A model generated the notes under the pieces. It made no database searches. It worked only from the letters and a program-made list of their open reading frames with translations, and had not been told where the DNA came from. The translations under genes were made by a program, and so were the position numbers. Shown here one piece after another: positions 1 to 11,470 of a stretch of DNA of 64,000 bases. Within the stretch, counting starts at the first letter, position 1, and every line of letters begins with the position of its first letter. The stretch spans positions 1,364,501-1,428,500 of the forward strand of contig NC_092570.1 in the NCBI RefSeq assembly GCF_037975245.1. The letters are read 5' to 3'. The stretch is from Apostichopus japonicus. Lineage: Eukaryota > Echinodermata > Holothuroidea > Aspidochirotida > Stichopodidae.

Positions 1-3000
1 TCATCTGCCAAGAAGTAGTGGAGGATCATCTCTCGAACGTCTCCAAACATCTTCTCTGTATCGTTCCAGAAGCAGTAGAATCTAAGAACGTGACGATCAT
101 GGTCCAGAAACTGTTTCAAGGTGTCTACTTTCTCGTAAGGGCGTAGAGGCTGCTGGGATTCGGCCATCTGTGGGAAATTAAAAATTTACAGAACCAGTGA
201 ACTTTATATGACTCTCAAAGATATTTACAACTCATGTTTCAATTTTTGCAAATTTTTTTGCTTTGGTAAATAAATTTACACAATTCTATGCAAACCCTTT
301 ATTACCATGAGAAGGCTTAATCCTGATATTATTACTTTGTAGAATATTGCAGAATACTCCCACAACTCACACACACACAGGGATTTTTGATAATGATAAT
401 ACATTGTTTACTATATCTTTCATAAATTGTAGGGTTTTTGCTATTAAGCAGATCATCTGCAGAGGCTTAAGACTACTTTCGTAAACTATAAATCTTCCAA
501 GTAATCACACTTTATGAAAGAAAGTAAACCAAAACATGACTATGACGATATTGAGTCACCATCCCTTATTTAATAATGTACATGTATAATTTACACAAAC
601 CTTTTCCCTGTAGTTCTGATGTGGGTCTCCAGGTGTATCTTCAGGGGGGTTCACTCTCATGCCCAACTTTCTCAGGAAGTTATAGGTGAACTGGTCGCAG
701 CCAGTGATCTTGAAGGTCCTGCCATAGAGTGTCATCTCACTGCCCACGTTAAAATGTTCTACTGTGTAACAGTGGGCATCATTTGGAGGTGGGAGGGGAA
801 TGCGGTGACGCTTGATCAGAGTGCCTGTCGTAGTACAAAGTTTTAAACACTTACTAAAGGTTTACAATAATAATAATCATAATAATATTAGGCATTTAGC
901 TATGCTATTCATGGTAAACCATATCACAGCGCTTACAAGTTATATTACCCCTGCTCAATGATAACCTGTCCCAGAGACAATCCCTCCAGGCGGCAGCAGT
1001 TATATACTGCGCCCAATGACAAGTTACCTCACAGGTACCCATTTAACCCCTGGGCGGAGAGAGGCAAGTGAGATAAAGCATCTTGCCCAAGGACACAACG
1101 TAATGAACTAGGCAGGAATCGAACCAGCAATCCTTGGATCACAAGTCCAACGCCTTAGCCAATTGGACACCACGCTCTTAGCCAATTGGCCACCACAATC
1201 TCAAGCACCCCAAAGAGATAAACAGTAGCAGGTTGTCTGAAACATAATTATCATTCTCTTCAAGTTCCCAATGCATCCACAAATACTTGAGCTACTCTTG
1301 AGGTTCCTTGCTGATCACTAGGTGATTTCATATTTGTTCTCCATTTTTGCCCTTGTTTTTGTGGAAGAATGGAATGCCGTCTACAAAATGATTACTTATT
1401 TCTCAGTTTGTGCATAAATTTCATATTGAATGTAATTACCTTGTGGAATCCCACTGTTGTTAACTTGAGGCTCATTAACTTGGATGGAGTCATCCTCGAG
1501 GTAGAAATAAATCTTGCATTTTCTAATTCTGTATTGCTCTTCAGGCTTCTCATGTACTCCTTCTTGAAAGTAGGCATCAAACCTCAAAACCTACTCAAAT
1601 CAAAGGGATGAAATATATCAATAGCTTTCTTGAATTAGATTATCATTCATTAAAACAACAGACAAAAAAGAAGCAAAACATTACTATGTTTAATGGGGCT
1701 GTGGTTTAAAGGCGCATTCATTTGCAATGTAAGACTTTCTGCTAACGACAGAAATATTTTTTGAAATATGATTACTTATGGTGAAAAATAACTTGAGATG
1801 AAAAAATGTTATTTATCACATTTAAAACTTAATTATTACAGCAAATGTTCTGGATATGTCAAGAAAACCTGCTCACTATTTTCGCAAATCAAAACAAAGG
1901 AACAGATTTATCACAAAATTTCTTACCTGTCTATCAAATGCAACCCAAGCAGGTGCTGCATTTCCTTGTCCTTGTGGAATATTACTGCGGTTTGGCTTTG
2001 GCTTTTGACCAAGTAACTGGGAGCCCCCGATTCCTGGTTTATGTTCTCCAACAAGCATGGACACATCATTGCAATTACCAAAATGATGCGATTTATGAAA
2101 CTTCTCTTTTCCAAGCTGTTGGGAGAATTGAATTGACAAGATATGTGAAAAAGTTGCATTAGCCTAAACCTTCACAGGCAAATCATATATTTTCCTTACA
2201 GTAGGATAAGAATATAGGCCTAGTGTCATTTCTGTCTAAAAATCTTTTAATGACGGCCTAGCATGTAATGGTTTTTAGCTTATAATGGTATTTTACATCA
2301 TATAAAGCCCATTATTAACTTTTGTGTAGGCCTAGTGACAGTATAAACTGTTAGGGATTTGATGATTCAAAGATCATGAAGAAACAATCTTTTATGTTAT
2401 TGATTTTTCTTTTCATAGTTAGGAGAAATTAGTCAACAGAGATCAGTTTTGTGGCCTACACCATTTTAAACACATTTTATGGTGTAACAGTTTCTTGGTT
2501 TACTCTTACATTAAATTTTGTGAAGTGTTATAGGCATTTGACCTCCACTGGCACTGGTCAGCAGTATTTGCAGTTTGTATGATAGTGTACGGTAACTTTG
2601 CATATTCCCCAAAAATTTGCAAACTGTGTTATAAATACTTATGTAGCTGCACAGATAGACACTGCAGTTGCTGTTTTAAAATTAAAATTGTAATAACTTT
2701 TTCAATCCCAAAGCTAAGAAACATTAATTTAGTATTTAACACACTTCAGTCATGGCTTACAGTATTTCATCCATCAAGCGGAATTATATGCATACACTCA
2801 ACTTTAGCACATGTGTGCACAAAATGTCCTTGCTTCAAGTTCAAGCAGTCTGAGACTTTGCAACTTTTAGAAGTATATTTTTTCTATGTCTGGCAGAATC
2901 TGGTGAAACCATCAAAGAAATCATATAGTGGTATATCTCATCCTGCCTGATTCACTGAGATTAAGACCATAAATGAAACTGGCGGTTCGCTAATTTGTGC

Positions 3001-3203
3001 CTTACGTTAGTTATTCTGTAGTAGTAGGCCTATAGCTATAGCGTCGATTATGAAGCCTTTACTATTCTACTGGCTAGGCTATGCCAGGTACAACGTTAGT
3101 CCTACTAGTCTCAGCGAATTTATGCTAGGCTATAACGAAATGAAAGAAATGAAATCCATACCTTATCATTGAACGAATTTCCTGGTAAAAATGGCAGAGA
3201 CAT
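1..3203 (-). CDS. EFHC2: EFHC2 orthologue, 5' half (five coding exons; cut by window start)
   Basis: Coding exons: 3203-3162, 2115-1927, 1590-1440, 824-601 and 167-1 (continues outside). All junctions are GT/AG and phases agree. The start ATG at 3203 opens MSLPFLPGNSF, the N-terminus known for EFHC1/EFHC2. Exon 2 has GKEKFHKS and PGIGG...LLGQK. Exons 3-4 give the first DM10 domain (about residues 72-195), with RIRKCKIYFYLEDDSIQVNE, a NSGIPQG turn and YGRTFKITGCDQFT. Exon 5 (LRPYEKVDTLKQFL, then LRFYCFW) starts the second DM10. The match is closer to EFHC2 than EFHC1. Family knowledge: EFHC proteins bind the inside of ciliary doublet microtubules. The C-terminal DM10 and EF-hand region lies outside the window. 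Introns are 433, 615, 336 and 1046 bp; the 615-bp one (exons 3-4) holds a SINE. Confidence 0.93.
862..1192 (-). repeat. tRNA-derived SINE in EFHC2 intron 3
   Basis: Read on the minus strand, 1192 downward begins with a tRNA-like head: an A-box-like GGCTAAGGCG and a B box GGTTCGATTCC near 1105-1115. A body with CTTGGGCAAGATGCTTTATC follows, and the copy ends in an (ATT)n tail near 862-890. Head, body and simple tail are the classic SINE layout. It has the same orientation as EFHC2. Part of the head (CCAATTGG...CCAC) appears duplicated at 1155-1195. Target duplications were not resolved. Confidence 0.75.
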
Positions 3204-3921
3204 ATTTATTCGAAAATTGAAACTTGAAATATGAGACAAAACGTTAGGATTTCTGCTGGTCGCAGGCGAACATTCATGCATGTATAAGACTATTACTATT
3301 AGCACTTTCAGTTGCTACAGTCGTCAATTATCGTTTGCTTGTACTGTCTGGTAACGTTACTAAGGGGTTGCTAGGCAGAACAGATAAGTGACCTATAACC
3401 TTTCAGATAAAGCTACATAGTTACATTTGTTCATACTTCCAATTTGGCCAATAGTGATCGTAAATAATATAAATCTATTTTAAAAAGTACATTCAACAAT
3501 GATATTTTATTATTTTATTACATTGAAAACCCTTGTATCTATTTTTATAACCTATATTAATTACCAGAATTCTTCTGGTCACTATGAACTGGTAACGGGA
3601 TTTTCCCGTTTCGGTGTACCTCTATAGCTCTGTGCTCGTGTTAGGTACCGATCTGAGCTCCAACCAAACTTAATTTTCAGAAGTCATCAAGCTAGTCAAC
3701 CTTATCGAAAGAAGATATTTAGCCATTAATTTATCGATCGCACCTTTATTAATATCTCTACCGGGATTTTGACTGAGTGAGAGCTTGAACGAGTCAGACT
3801 ATTTAAGGAGATGCTAACTAAGTAGCTACAGCCTAACGTGTAGGATACGTTAGGTCTCGCCACTGTTTGTAGGGTTGCTATGTTGTTGACACTCTGATGC
3901 TGTGTAAAACTTTCATGAGCG
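3204..3921. promoter_or_regulatory. Divergent promoter region between EFHC2 and CMC4
   Basis: The start codons of EFHC2 (3203, minus) and CMC4 (3922, plus) face away from each other with 718 bp between them and no other ORF. Both 5' UTRs and a shared or paired promoter must lie here. No TATA box was convincingly placed. Assigning this as a bidirectional promoter is inference from geometry only. Confidence 0.5.
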
Positions 3922-5449
3922 ATGCCAAAACGTGATCCTTGTCAAAGGCAAGCTTGTGACATTCAAGCATGTTTGCAGTGTAAGTCTCCTAAGAAGACAC
4001 TTAAAAGAAAATGAAGCTGAACTTTAAGCCTAAAAATAATATTATTTTGCCTTCGAGTAAAAGCCTAGGTCGCATTAAATTGTGAACTGTTATTTTTCAA
4101 AGTGTACTGAAGAAGTCTTAAGTCTGGTCCAAAGTGACTCCAAAAGATAATATTTAAATTGCCAGCAATGTTAAGATTATCACTATCAAGTAACTCTTGT
4201 GATGATGTTTGCTTACTTACATCTGCTAGCCTGATATTTGTTTCCAATATGTACCAAAGAAAGATTGTTGTATTAAGAAAATGTGGTATTTTAACTCATT
4301 TAAGATATTCAAGTAGATTGCGTTCATATTCTGCTCCTTTTTAGTAGACTGCGTCATGATAGGTTCCACTATGGCACTGTACCAAGTCTGGCACCAAGTA
4401 CAGCACCAGTGTTGGTGAAGATAATACTGTCACAGGATACGAAAATGTAGCTTTTATAACTTTTATAGTTTGTGTAAAAGTAAGTTGGCCTGACGTTTCG
4501 ATCCTAGCAGGATCTTCTTCAGAGGGTAAATGACAAGTAACTGTTCTGTTACTGTTACTTGTCATTTAGCCTCTGAAGAAGATCCTGCTAGGACCGAAAC
4601 GTCAGGCCAACTTACTTTTACACATTCTATTACACAGGCTCTCTAGTGGATTTAAGCAGTTTACTAACAGTTTTATTTTATTTAACTTTTATAGTTAACG
4701 TTACGATCAAGTTTAATTGCAATATTTAATGCAAGAAACCATACCTCATATTACACACACAACAAAAATCAACAGATAAGAAAAAATACACAAAACATAG
4801 CCCCCAAGACGACAGTGAGTTAATATCTGCATGGCTGGGTGGATAAATAAACATAATTCAGGTTTTGATCTAGACTTTAGCTTACTTTCAGTCAGACAGA
4901 GAAGTGATGATGTAAAACACCCCTTCTCAATAGATACAGTTTGTGTTACATTGATTGAAACAGTAACCTAGTAAATGATTTGACTAGTAGTGTGGTAGTA
5001 ATACTGTCCCATTATTCAACTTGCTACTAATTTGCTGGCTGTATCTGCTGTATTCCAGTAAGATACTTTTATTTTTCAACTGTCATATCATATTTTCCAC
5101 CATTTTATGAAGAAAATAAGAGGCAAATACTATAGGCTACTAGGAACCTAAATAAGACCTATTTAGATATGAATATCAATGTACTGTAGTATAGATTGCT
5201 ATATCATGTTGGTTTCTGTTATCAATCTTTATATACTGTTACCGATGCAGCTAATACTGTTCTTATGTTTGCTTTCTATTTTTGATTCCATGTATGTCTG
5301 TTTCGGCCACAGCCAACAACTACAACGAAGCAAAATGCCAGAGAGTGCTCTCAGCCATGACCAGATGCTGTGAGACCTACAAAGCATCAGGATCCATTTG
5401 CTGCTCAGGCTTTTTGAAGGGAAATACCACACCAAACAAAAAGACTTGA
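3922..5449 (+). CDS. CMC4: CMC4 orthologue, twin CX9C mitochondrial protein (complete, two exons)
   Basis: Exon 1 is 3922-3979 and exon 2 is 5313-5449; the donor GTAAGT and the acceptor CGGCCACAG join in phase 1. The product is 64 residues (human CMC4, also called p8-MTCP1, is 68). It starts MPKRDPCQRQACDIQACLQ. The first C-x9-C pair lies at residues 7-17. The second is C-QRVLSAMTR-C in exon 2, followed by further cysteines, as in the family. Twin CX9C proteins fold in the mitochondrial intermembrane space by oxidative import. The gene is too short for ordinary ORF calling because exon 1 is 58 nt. The 1333-bp intron carries a large palindrome (4472-4623). Confidence 0.93.
4472..4623. repeat. 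152-bp near-perfect palindrome with hammerhead-like cores
   Basis: Two 70-bp arms (4472-4541 and 4554-4623) are reverse complements with about two mismatches, separated by 12 bp. Each arm, read outward, contains CTGAAGA, then a hairpin GATCCT-GCT-AGGATC (perfect in the left arm read on minus, imperfect in the right), then GAAAC-GTC. That order resembles the hammerhead core CUGANGA, stem II, GAAA, then the cleavage triplet, as described in Penelope-like retroelements. There is an extra A before stem II, so activity is uncertain. A diverged single-arm relative lies at about 49949-50000. Confidence 0.7.
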
Positions 5450-5615
5450 GACTGAGTTTTACTCATTAGATTGATAAAATGAACTTTTTAATGATAAATA
5501 ATAGTACAAGCCAACAATGTAATTAACTGAGGCATGCTCAAGGCGTTACCATTACATTATCGGCGTATATATAAATCTGGACAGACTTCGTCAATTAGGA
5601 GATGTGGAAGAAACG

Positions 5616-6098
5616 TACCAACCATGGAGGGTCATGTGACTTGCCCCCTTGTGGCCCTCAAGTCTTATTAGCACTCCTTGAATGTGTATTCTACAACAAC
5701 TAACGTTATGATCTCGTAACCACCACTTCCCTGGTGATTATATGCGAACCGTAACGTTTGCCGCAACTTTCAATTTTAAATTGCCATTTGGAGTATTTCC
5801 TTTCAAACAGAAGCTGGAATGCAATAAGGTTTTCAGGACTGTACACAATACATATGCAATCTATAAGACTCTAACAGTAAATGTTCTAATAGTAGCCAGG
5901 GTCCATGCATTTCTGTCACCAAGAAAGTACATCTCAACGTCCTTATCATCCAATTGTATGCAATTAATTATCAATTTTAAAGAAAAGGCTGGTTAAAGTG
6001 GCGTTCTTTTATCTACGACTGTTATCGTTTCGAACGGACAAAATGAAAATATGTAAGTAGCACCTGGTAGTACATCACATGACCCTCCATGGTTGGTA
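5616..6098. mobile_element. Terminal-inverted-repeat element, about 480 bp
   Basis: A 24-bp sequence at 5616-5639 (CCAACCATGGAGGGTCATGT inside it) returns as its perfect reverse complement at 6075-6098. The interior has no credible coding sequence. A diverged relative of 5560-5830 is found at about 44860-45090 (shared blocks around AATCTGGAC, GATCTC and TTGCATAC-like ends), so this is a dispersed family. Target-site duplications were not identified. It may be a MITE or the ends of a larger decayed element. Confidence 0.55.
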
Positions 6099-6375
6099 GG
6101 TTTTCCTACTGTGGAGCAAGCCTTCCAAATGACATGCTTTGAATATGATATCTAGGGATTGAAATCAGGCAAGCTCATGAGTTATCATATAGTGTCCTCA
6201 TCACAGATCTGCAGACCTGTCAACCTGTTTGACCCCAAAATAGCGAGAATAACATTTTTCAGGGCCAAAAAATAGGGAGAACAAGGGGAAAATAGGGAGG
6301 TTGGTAATTTTCAACTGAAATGATATAAATACTCCTAAATAGGTATAGTCTACTTATGCAATACAGTGAGAGAAT

Positions 6376-6605
6376 CATCCAATCAGTCTTTCTTGTTGTA
6401 GTTTACAGCAGCTTGCTTGGCTTTCTCCAGGGTTTCTTTAGTAGGCTTCCATTTGAAACAGGGAATAGTGGACTCTGGGTACTGTGACTTCATGGCTAAT
6501 ATGCTAGATAGAGTCCCATCAAGCTTGAGACTTGACCGACTGTCTGTCTTGTTCTTGCGGACTACGCTGAATAGCCTTTCCTGTTCAGCGTTACTGTGGG
6601 GAATT
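6376..6605 (-). pseudogene. hAT-type C-terminal dimerisation fragment
   Basis: Minus-strand translation from about 6605 gives SNAEQERLFSVVRKNKTDSR, followed by SSLKLDGTLSSILAMKSQ, and later CFKWKPTKETLEKAKQAA to a stop near 6377. This matches the C-terminal block of hAT-like transposases and derived host proteins, where NAEQERLFS is the conserved opening. No upstream catalytic region was found nearby, so it is a relic or a downstream exon of a lost element. Confidence 0.55.
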
Positions 6606-6919
6606 ACTTAGCATAGGACTAATTGTTGGCTATTTTCAGATATGTCGCAAGTGATGAAACATTAAAAAACCCGGAGAATAGAATATGAAACCGGGAGGCC
6701 AGGAGATTCGGTTAAAAACCGGGAGTTTCCCGGTAAAACCGGTAGAGTTGACGGGTCTGGATCTGTATTACCGTAGATATGGAGATCGACGATCAAAGAA
6801 ATAAAACATGACTTAAACCTACAAGGTAATGGAGATGATGGGATCTTCAAGGAATAGTATGGAATATATTTTTCTCTTTAAAGTAATTGTTAAATTGTCT
6901 GCCACTGGAATAACTCCTT

Positions 6920-7192
6920 ATTAAAAGGAAAGATTAGAGCCTTGTTATTTAACTAATTAAAGGAAAGATAAAGGGTATGTTATTTAACTCATTAAAGATA
7001 AGATTAAGGGTATGTCTTATTTAACTCATTAAAGGAAAGATAAAGGGCATGTTATTTAACTCATTAGGAAAGATAAAGGGAATGTTATTTAGCTCATTAA
7101 AGGAAAGTTAAAGGGTATGTTATTTAACTCATTAAAGGAAAGATAAAGAGAATGTTATTCAACTAATTAAAGGAGAGATAAAGGGTAATGTT
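6920..7192. repeat. 35-bp minisatellite, about 8 copies
   Basis: The unit is close to ATTAAAGGAAAGATAAAGGG followed by TATGTTATTTAACTC. About eight copies occur with small substitutions and length changes. AT-rich, with no coding content. The remaining 7193-7718 shows nothing beyond the 3' flank of the GPCR on the minus strand. Confidence 0.85.
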
Positions 7193-7718
7193 TAAGTCGG
7201 AAGATTTCGGCCAGGACCAGTGACCAGGACGAAAATATTTTTTGGAATTATTGATATTCTATTGGATACAATTTCTCTTTGTAATTTTGTTGTCGGTTTG
7301 ATATTATCATTCTCTTGCATACGTAGAGTTGCTTCACATATTTACTGTACCTTATTATACAAAATTACATGTGCCATCACATGTGACATCACAGTCCAAA
7401 ACCTTGACCACATATCTAGATCTATTTACAATTTTGACAAGCCATACAGTAGCTATGTAACATTGATGTTCATTAGAACAAATGGATTGTCCACTCCACA
7501 TACCTACTTTGATATATAGTATATAATATTGACTGGTCACATGTGACATCTCGATCAAAAAACAAAACCTTGATCGCCCGAACATATTTCAAACAAAATT
7601 CACCAGCCACACCTGATTCGGACCTTGCAGTTGTTTAAATACTGCCTCTACCAGCATATCCCATTCTACATTAAGTCCATTAGACAACGTCTCTTATACC
7701 TTCTATAGGTATATGTTT

Positions 7719-8831
7719 TCATACATGATGTAGTTCTTGTTCTCTTCCTGTACAGCAGTTAAATGTACTTTTCAGAGCATTTCGATAACGAGCACCAAAT
7801 ATGTTGTAAATAACTGGATTAATACCAGAATTGAACAATGAAGGGAAACCTATTAGGAATAAATAAACTCCCCAAGCTAAACCATCGTCATCACGTTTTG
7901 CTATGACGGCGAGAATGATAGCGATATCCTGAGATAGCACTAAACATAAGAACACAGCAGAATTTACCAATACCATTATGGTCAGATTCCTTTGATTCCG
8001 TTCATGACATTTTTTCCGGATATTATCACAGTCACTGATATTCTCATTCTCTTTAAGTACTTTGATAATTTTAGTGTAGAGCATTACAACAATTAGTAAG
8101 GTAATTAAATCTAAGAAGATGACAATATAACTGGATGGTGGTACTTCAGATATTTTCCGAAAGTGAACTATCCCTTTATACAATGGTATAGAAAACAATA
8201 GGAACACAGGACAAAGCGTAACGAAAGCAACAGAAATTCCAATCGCAGTCAAGCAACATCGCTGCTTTAGATTTGAAACTGAACCTATGTGTTCCAACGG
8301 TTTACAAATAGCCTTATAACGTTCATACGCAATCAATATAACAAGGCATAAACTGATAAATTGCAGCGAATTCCAAAGTAATGATATGACTAGAACAAAC
8401 ACGTCAAAATAAGAATATTGATAACCACGCACGAATGGGATGAGTAGAGTAATCGCAGTTACGAGCAAGAGAAAAGACGTAAATAAATCAACACCTGACA
8501 ATGCTACTAGGTAAATACAGATGTCAGATTTTCGTAAGATGGGATGTCTTTTAACTGTCGTCAAAAATAAAGCATTTGATGTCAATGCAAGAAGAGATAC
8601 AATCAATAAAGCTATGCACGGCCAGATATCGACACAAAATAAGGCTATGCACGGCCAGATACCGACACAAACTTGCTCATTATATCTATGATAGCACATC
8701 AACCTATGGTTTGGATCATTCGTAAACTGAAGTCCTACGTCATAGTCCGAGTCATAACGGAGGTTATGAGATGAAGTGTTTCCATAACTTGTACTTGATG
8801 ATGCATTTGAAGAAATATTGAAGTAATTCAT
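7719..8831 (-). CDS. Class A-like orphan GPCR 1 (intronless, 370 aa)
   Basis: Single-exon gene; the start ATG at 8831 gives MNYFNISSNASSS, with N-glycosylation sequons in the ectodomain. The seven-helix pattern is clear: TM1 with SN at 1.50, TM2 with ALSGVDLFTS (D2.50), TM3 ending YERYKAICKPL (an ERY variant of DRY), TM5 with LYTKIIKV and TM7 NSGINPVIYN (NPxxY). The Cys normally found at 3.25 in TM3 and the CWxP motif of TM6 are absent. The tail ends ELHHV. The TM1 entry has an 11-residue in-frame duplication containing IWPCIAL twice. It is closely related to the genes at 29040 and 35852. The ligand is unknown. Lineage-specific intronless receptors are common in echinoderms; a chemosensory or peptide role is only a guess. 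Confidence 0.9.
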   Translation of the reverse strand: MNYFNISSNASSSTSYGNTSSHNLRYDSDYDVGLQFTNDPNHRLMCYHRYNEQVCVGIWPCIALFCVDIWPCIALLIVSLLALTSNALFLTTVKRHPILRKSDICIYLVALSGVDLFTSFLLLVTAITLLIPFVRGYQYSYFDVFVLVISLLWNSLQFISLCLVILIAYERYKAICKPLEHIGSVSNLKQRCCLTAIGISVAFVTLCPVFLLFSIPLYKGIVHFRKISEVPPSSYIVIFLDLITLLIVVMLYTKIIKVLKENENISDCDNIRKKCHERNQRNLTIMVLVNSAVFLCLVLSQDIAIILAVIAKRDDDGLAWGVYLFLIGFPSLFNSGINPVIYNIFGARYRNALKSTFNCCTGREQELHHV

Positions 8832-10546
8832 CTTCGATAATATTAATTCGAATGTCCTCGTTCTACGTAAGACTGCTACACAAGGCTGATGCTTATGTGA
8901 CACAAAATATCTGGAAGTTATAAGCAGTAGCCTATAGAAGCTGTGGAAGTGAAATGGCGTCCAAAAGTAATGCTATAATGGCCGTTAGACAACGTATGCT
9001 TAGTTTTTGCTGATCAATGGAATATTAATAACACTTATTGGATAAGACCTCTACAAAGATCGTTCGTATCAGAATGTGATAGCTGAAAGGATGAACGTTC
9101 TGTGATATGGGATACCCGTACATCGGCGATCAACAAGTTTTGATACGTAGAGCTCATCACATATTTCAGTCAACGTTTAAACTTGAAGAACATCTAAGGT
9201 AGTCACCACAAATGCACGAATCGTTGAATGGTCTACAGTAAGAATGCAGTGAAGCGAATAAAAGAACTGTAGCCTATATTCAACACATTGTGTATTTATA
9301 TGATGTATCAGGAAGACTGACAAACGCCTTATTCTAGAACTATAGCCTCTGTGTCCTGATGCAGTCTCTTGTAGACTAGATAAATGAATTTGTTCAACAT
9401 CGGGTTGACTGTCTTTCTTCGTTTGTTATTTGTACTGAATAGACTCCAAGGTACAAGAGCGCATTGGAAATATATAGATGTTTGACTTATATTGAATAAA
9501 TCTGCTTATATTATACCTTTCAATGTATAGGCACAGAAAATATTAACAACAAACCATCGTTGAAAACCATGAGACTGTTTTGACAGAGGTTATTCTTAAA
9601 ACGTAAATCCAGATTGCCTACACCTGAGAATAATAAGAGAGGTCAAGCTAATTATAAAGTTAGTATAGTCCGAGTACTGTTAGACTGAACATTATATATA
9701 GCTTTTACTTGAGAAATATCCAGAAAGGTGTTGGTCGGAGTAAAACGTCAACTACTTTTGATAGCTCTATATCTGATATTGGTGATCATACTTCCTAAAA
9801 CTAAGCATCATTTTTTTAGACATGATGTTCCTTTCAATTAACAACATAGTGGCAGTTGTTATCAATGTCTTCATGATCATGTACAGATATAGTTTCTTAG
9901 TTCCTTGTTCAGAAGTGCCAGCATCCTGTTCTTAATTTACGTGTATTGATTCATAGTGCATTATTCTTGTTTGTTTTAAACGAAATATTCATCCCGTGGG
10001 TGTTTGTAAACCTTAAGTCGGTAAGTTGAATCTGAGTGGAATTAGATCTGACGCTCAGTTGGCTGAAGTGCTCTAGCAGTTAGAGTCAGAATCGCTGAGT
10101 TGTAATAGATATGCAATTTATTATTACTGGTTTAATTTGCCATTGCATCTATCTATCGCAGTGTATGTAAATGCAGACAGTTGGAGTGAGCATTCTTTAA
10201 GCATTGTATCTTCCTAATACTTCATCCTGCAAACTTTAAGTACCCAAATGAAGCCCAGAGAACGATCTTACCAATGATGTATACAAGTTTTTATGGGGGG
10301 GGGGGGGGTTATATTGAACATCTTTCCAAACAATTCAGTTGAAACTTTGTTTTAAAAAAAATGGAAATTTGACCTTTGACCTATTGTGTAGGAATGGGGG
10401 GGGGGGCTTAATGTGAGAAACTTAAAAGGCAATTTCAAAGAAGTAGCTGTACATGACATTTGGTGTGGAGCCTTGGGACCATCATCATTATGTTTTCAGT
10501 GTCATTTTGGGTTTGCTAATTAAATATAGATTATTGGCGGGTCCAA
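8832..10546. other. Non-coding, no recognised feature
   Basis: Only stop-rich sequence and short homopolymer G runs (10297-10308 and 10397-10406). The part next to 8831 must hold the 5' UTR and promoter of GPCR1; no motif was placed with confidence. Confidence 0.5.
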
Positions 10547-10604
10547 ATGATAATTTTTCTGAAATTAGCATGTAAACACAAAATCTACAAAAATATATTT
10601 ATAT

Positions 10605-10940
10605 TTAATATGAAATTGATATACTGTCATAGCATTCAGTGTCCCAGGAATGCTAATGGCCAGTTTAATACAAATATGTTTCATGTCACAAAGTTCACTA
10701 TTGTTCCATTTGCTTTCAAGATAATTATATCGGTGCATTTCATTCTTCATTCTTTTTGGTTGATTGCTGACTCTTAATTGAAATAAAACTATTATCTGCA
10801 GCAGATTATGAAAATACTGCATATGTAATATGGGTGACTGCAGGAAAATTCTATCTTTTTCATTTTCGTCATGGCCGACAGTTGATTATGATTTAACTTT
10901 AGCTTAAAATGATGTTTAATATAAACGTTGAAGAGGTTTT
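10605..10940 (+). repeat. Dispersed repeat R1, copy 1
   Basis: About 335 bp, strongly similar to 32150-32490 in the same orientation (shared blocks such as ACTGTCATAGCATTCAGTGT and TTATCTGCAGCAGATTATGA). No intact ORF is conserved between the copies. One copy lies 1.8 kb upstream of GPCR1, the other 2.1 kb downstream of GPCR2. Confidence 0.75.
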
Positions 10941-11159
10941 GTTTCAAGTGCTCAGATGGAATGAAGTGAACAATTGAACAATTTGCAGCAAAATGTCCAA
11001 TACACGAGATATGATAAGTTGTCAATTAAACATTTTTCAAAAATTGTTCAATTGCTCAGTTTAAGCAACTAAGCGATCCAATATTTTTCTGTTTGTTTTT
11101 ATTGGATAAGATTTTATCTTGTTATTTTAACAATTTACTGAAAAATTTCACCTTATGGG

Positions 11160-11470
11160 CAAAGCTTTTCTTATGTTGATGGCACTTTTAAGCTTCCGTA
11201 GAATAGCATTGAGCGTTTTAATTGTATACGTTGTACAGTAGTTTTATTAGGCTTTTTTTTTTAGAGTATTCAAAATCATACGAAGTTTTGTATGGTGGAG
11301 TATAAGAATCGCGAGATACAATTTCTTAATATGACAAGGAAAACGTGGTAAATATGACTGATTAAAGGTCAAGTTTGACCGAAAATTGTAGGTCACTCAC
11401 AAATAACAAGAATCTATGAAAATTAGAGTGCGACAGTCGGAAAAATTAGAGTGCGACAGTCGTAAATTCC
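11160..11470. repeat. Fragments shared with 45640-45790
   Basis: GTTGATGGCACTTTTAAGCT at about 11176 recurs at about 45652. A 23-bp unit containing AAATTAGAGTGCGACAGTCG is doubled at 11418-11463 and matched in inverse orientation near 45757. These look like parts of one dispersed family broken by other insertions. Confidence 0.55.

Noticed and set aside
2579-2950. 123-residue Cys-rich plus-strand ORF
   Set aside because: Lies antisense in EFHC2 intron 1; no domain signature or codon bias.
7719-8903. 394-residue version of GPCR1 starting at 8903
   Set aside because: The codon at 8903 is GTG; the first ATG that suits the paralogues is at 8831.
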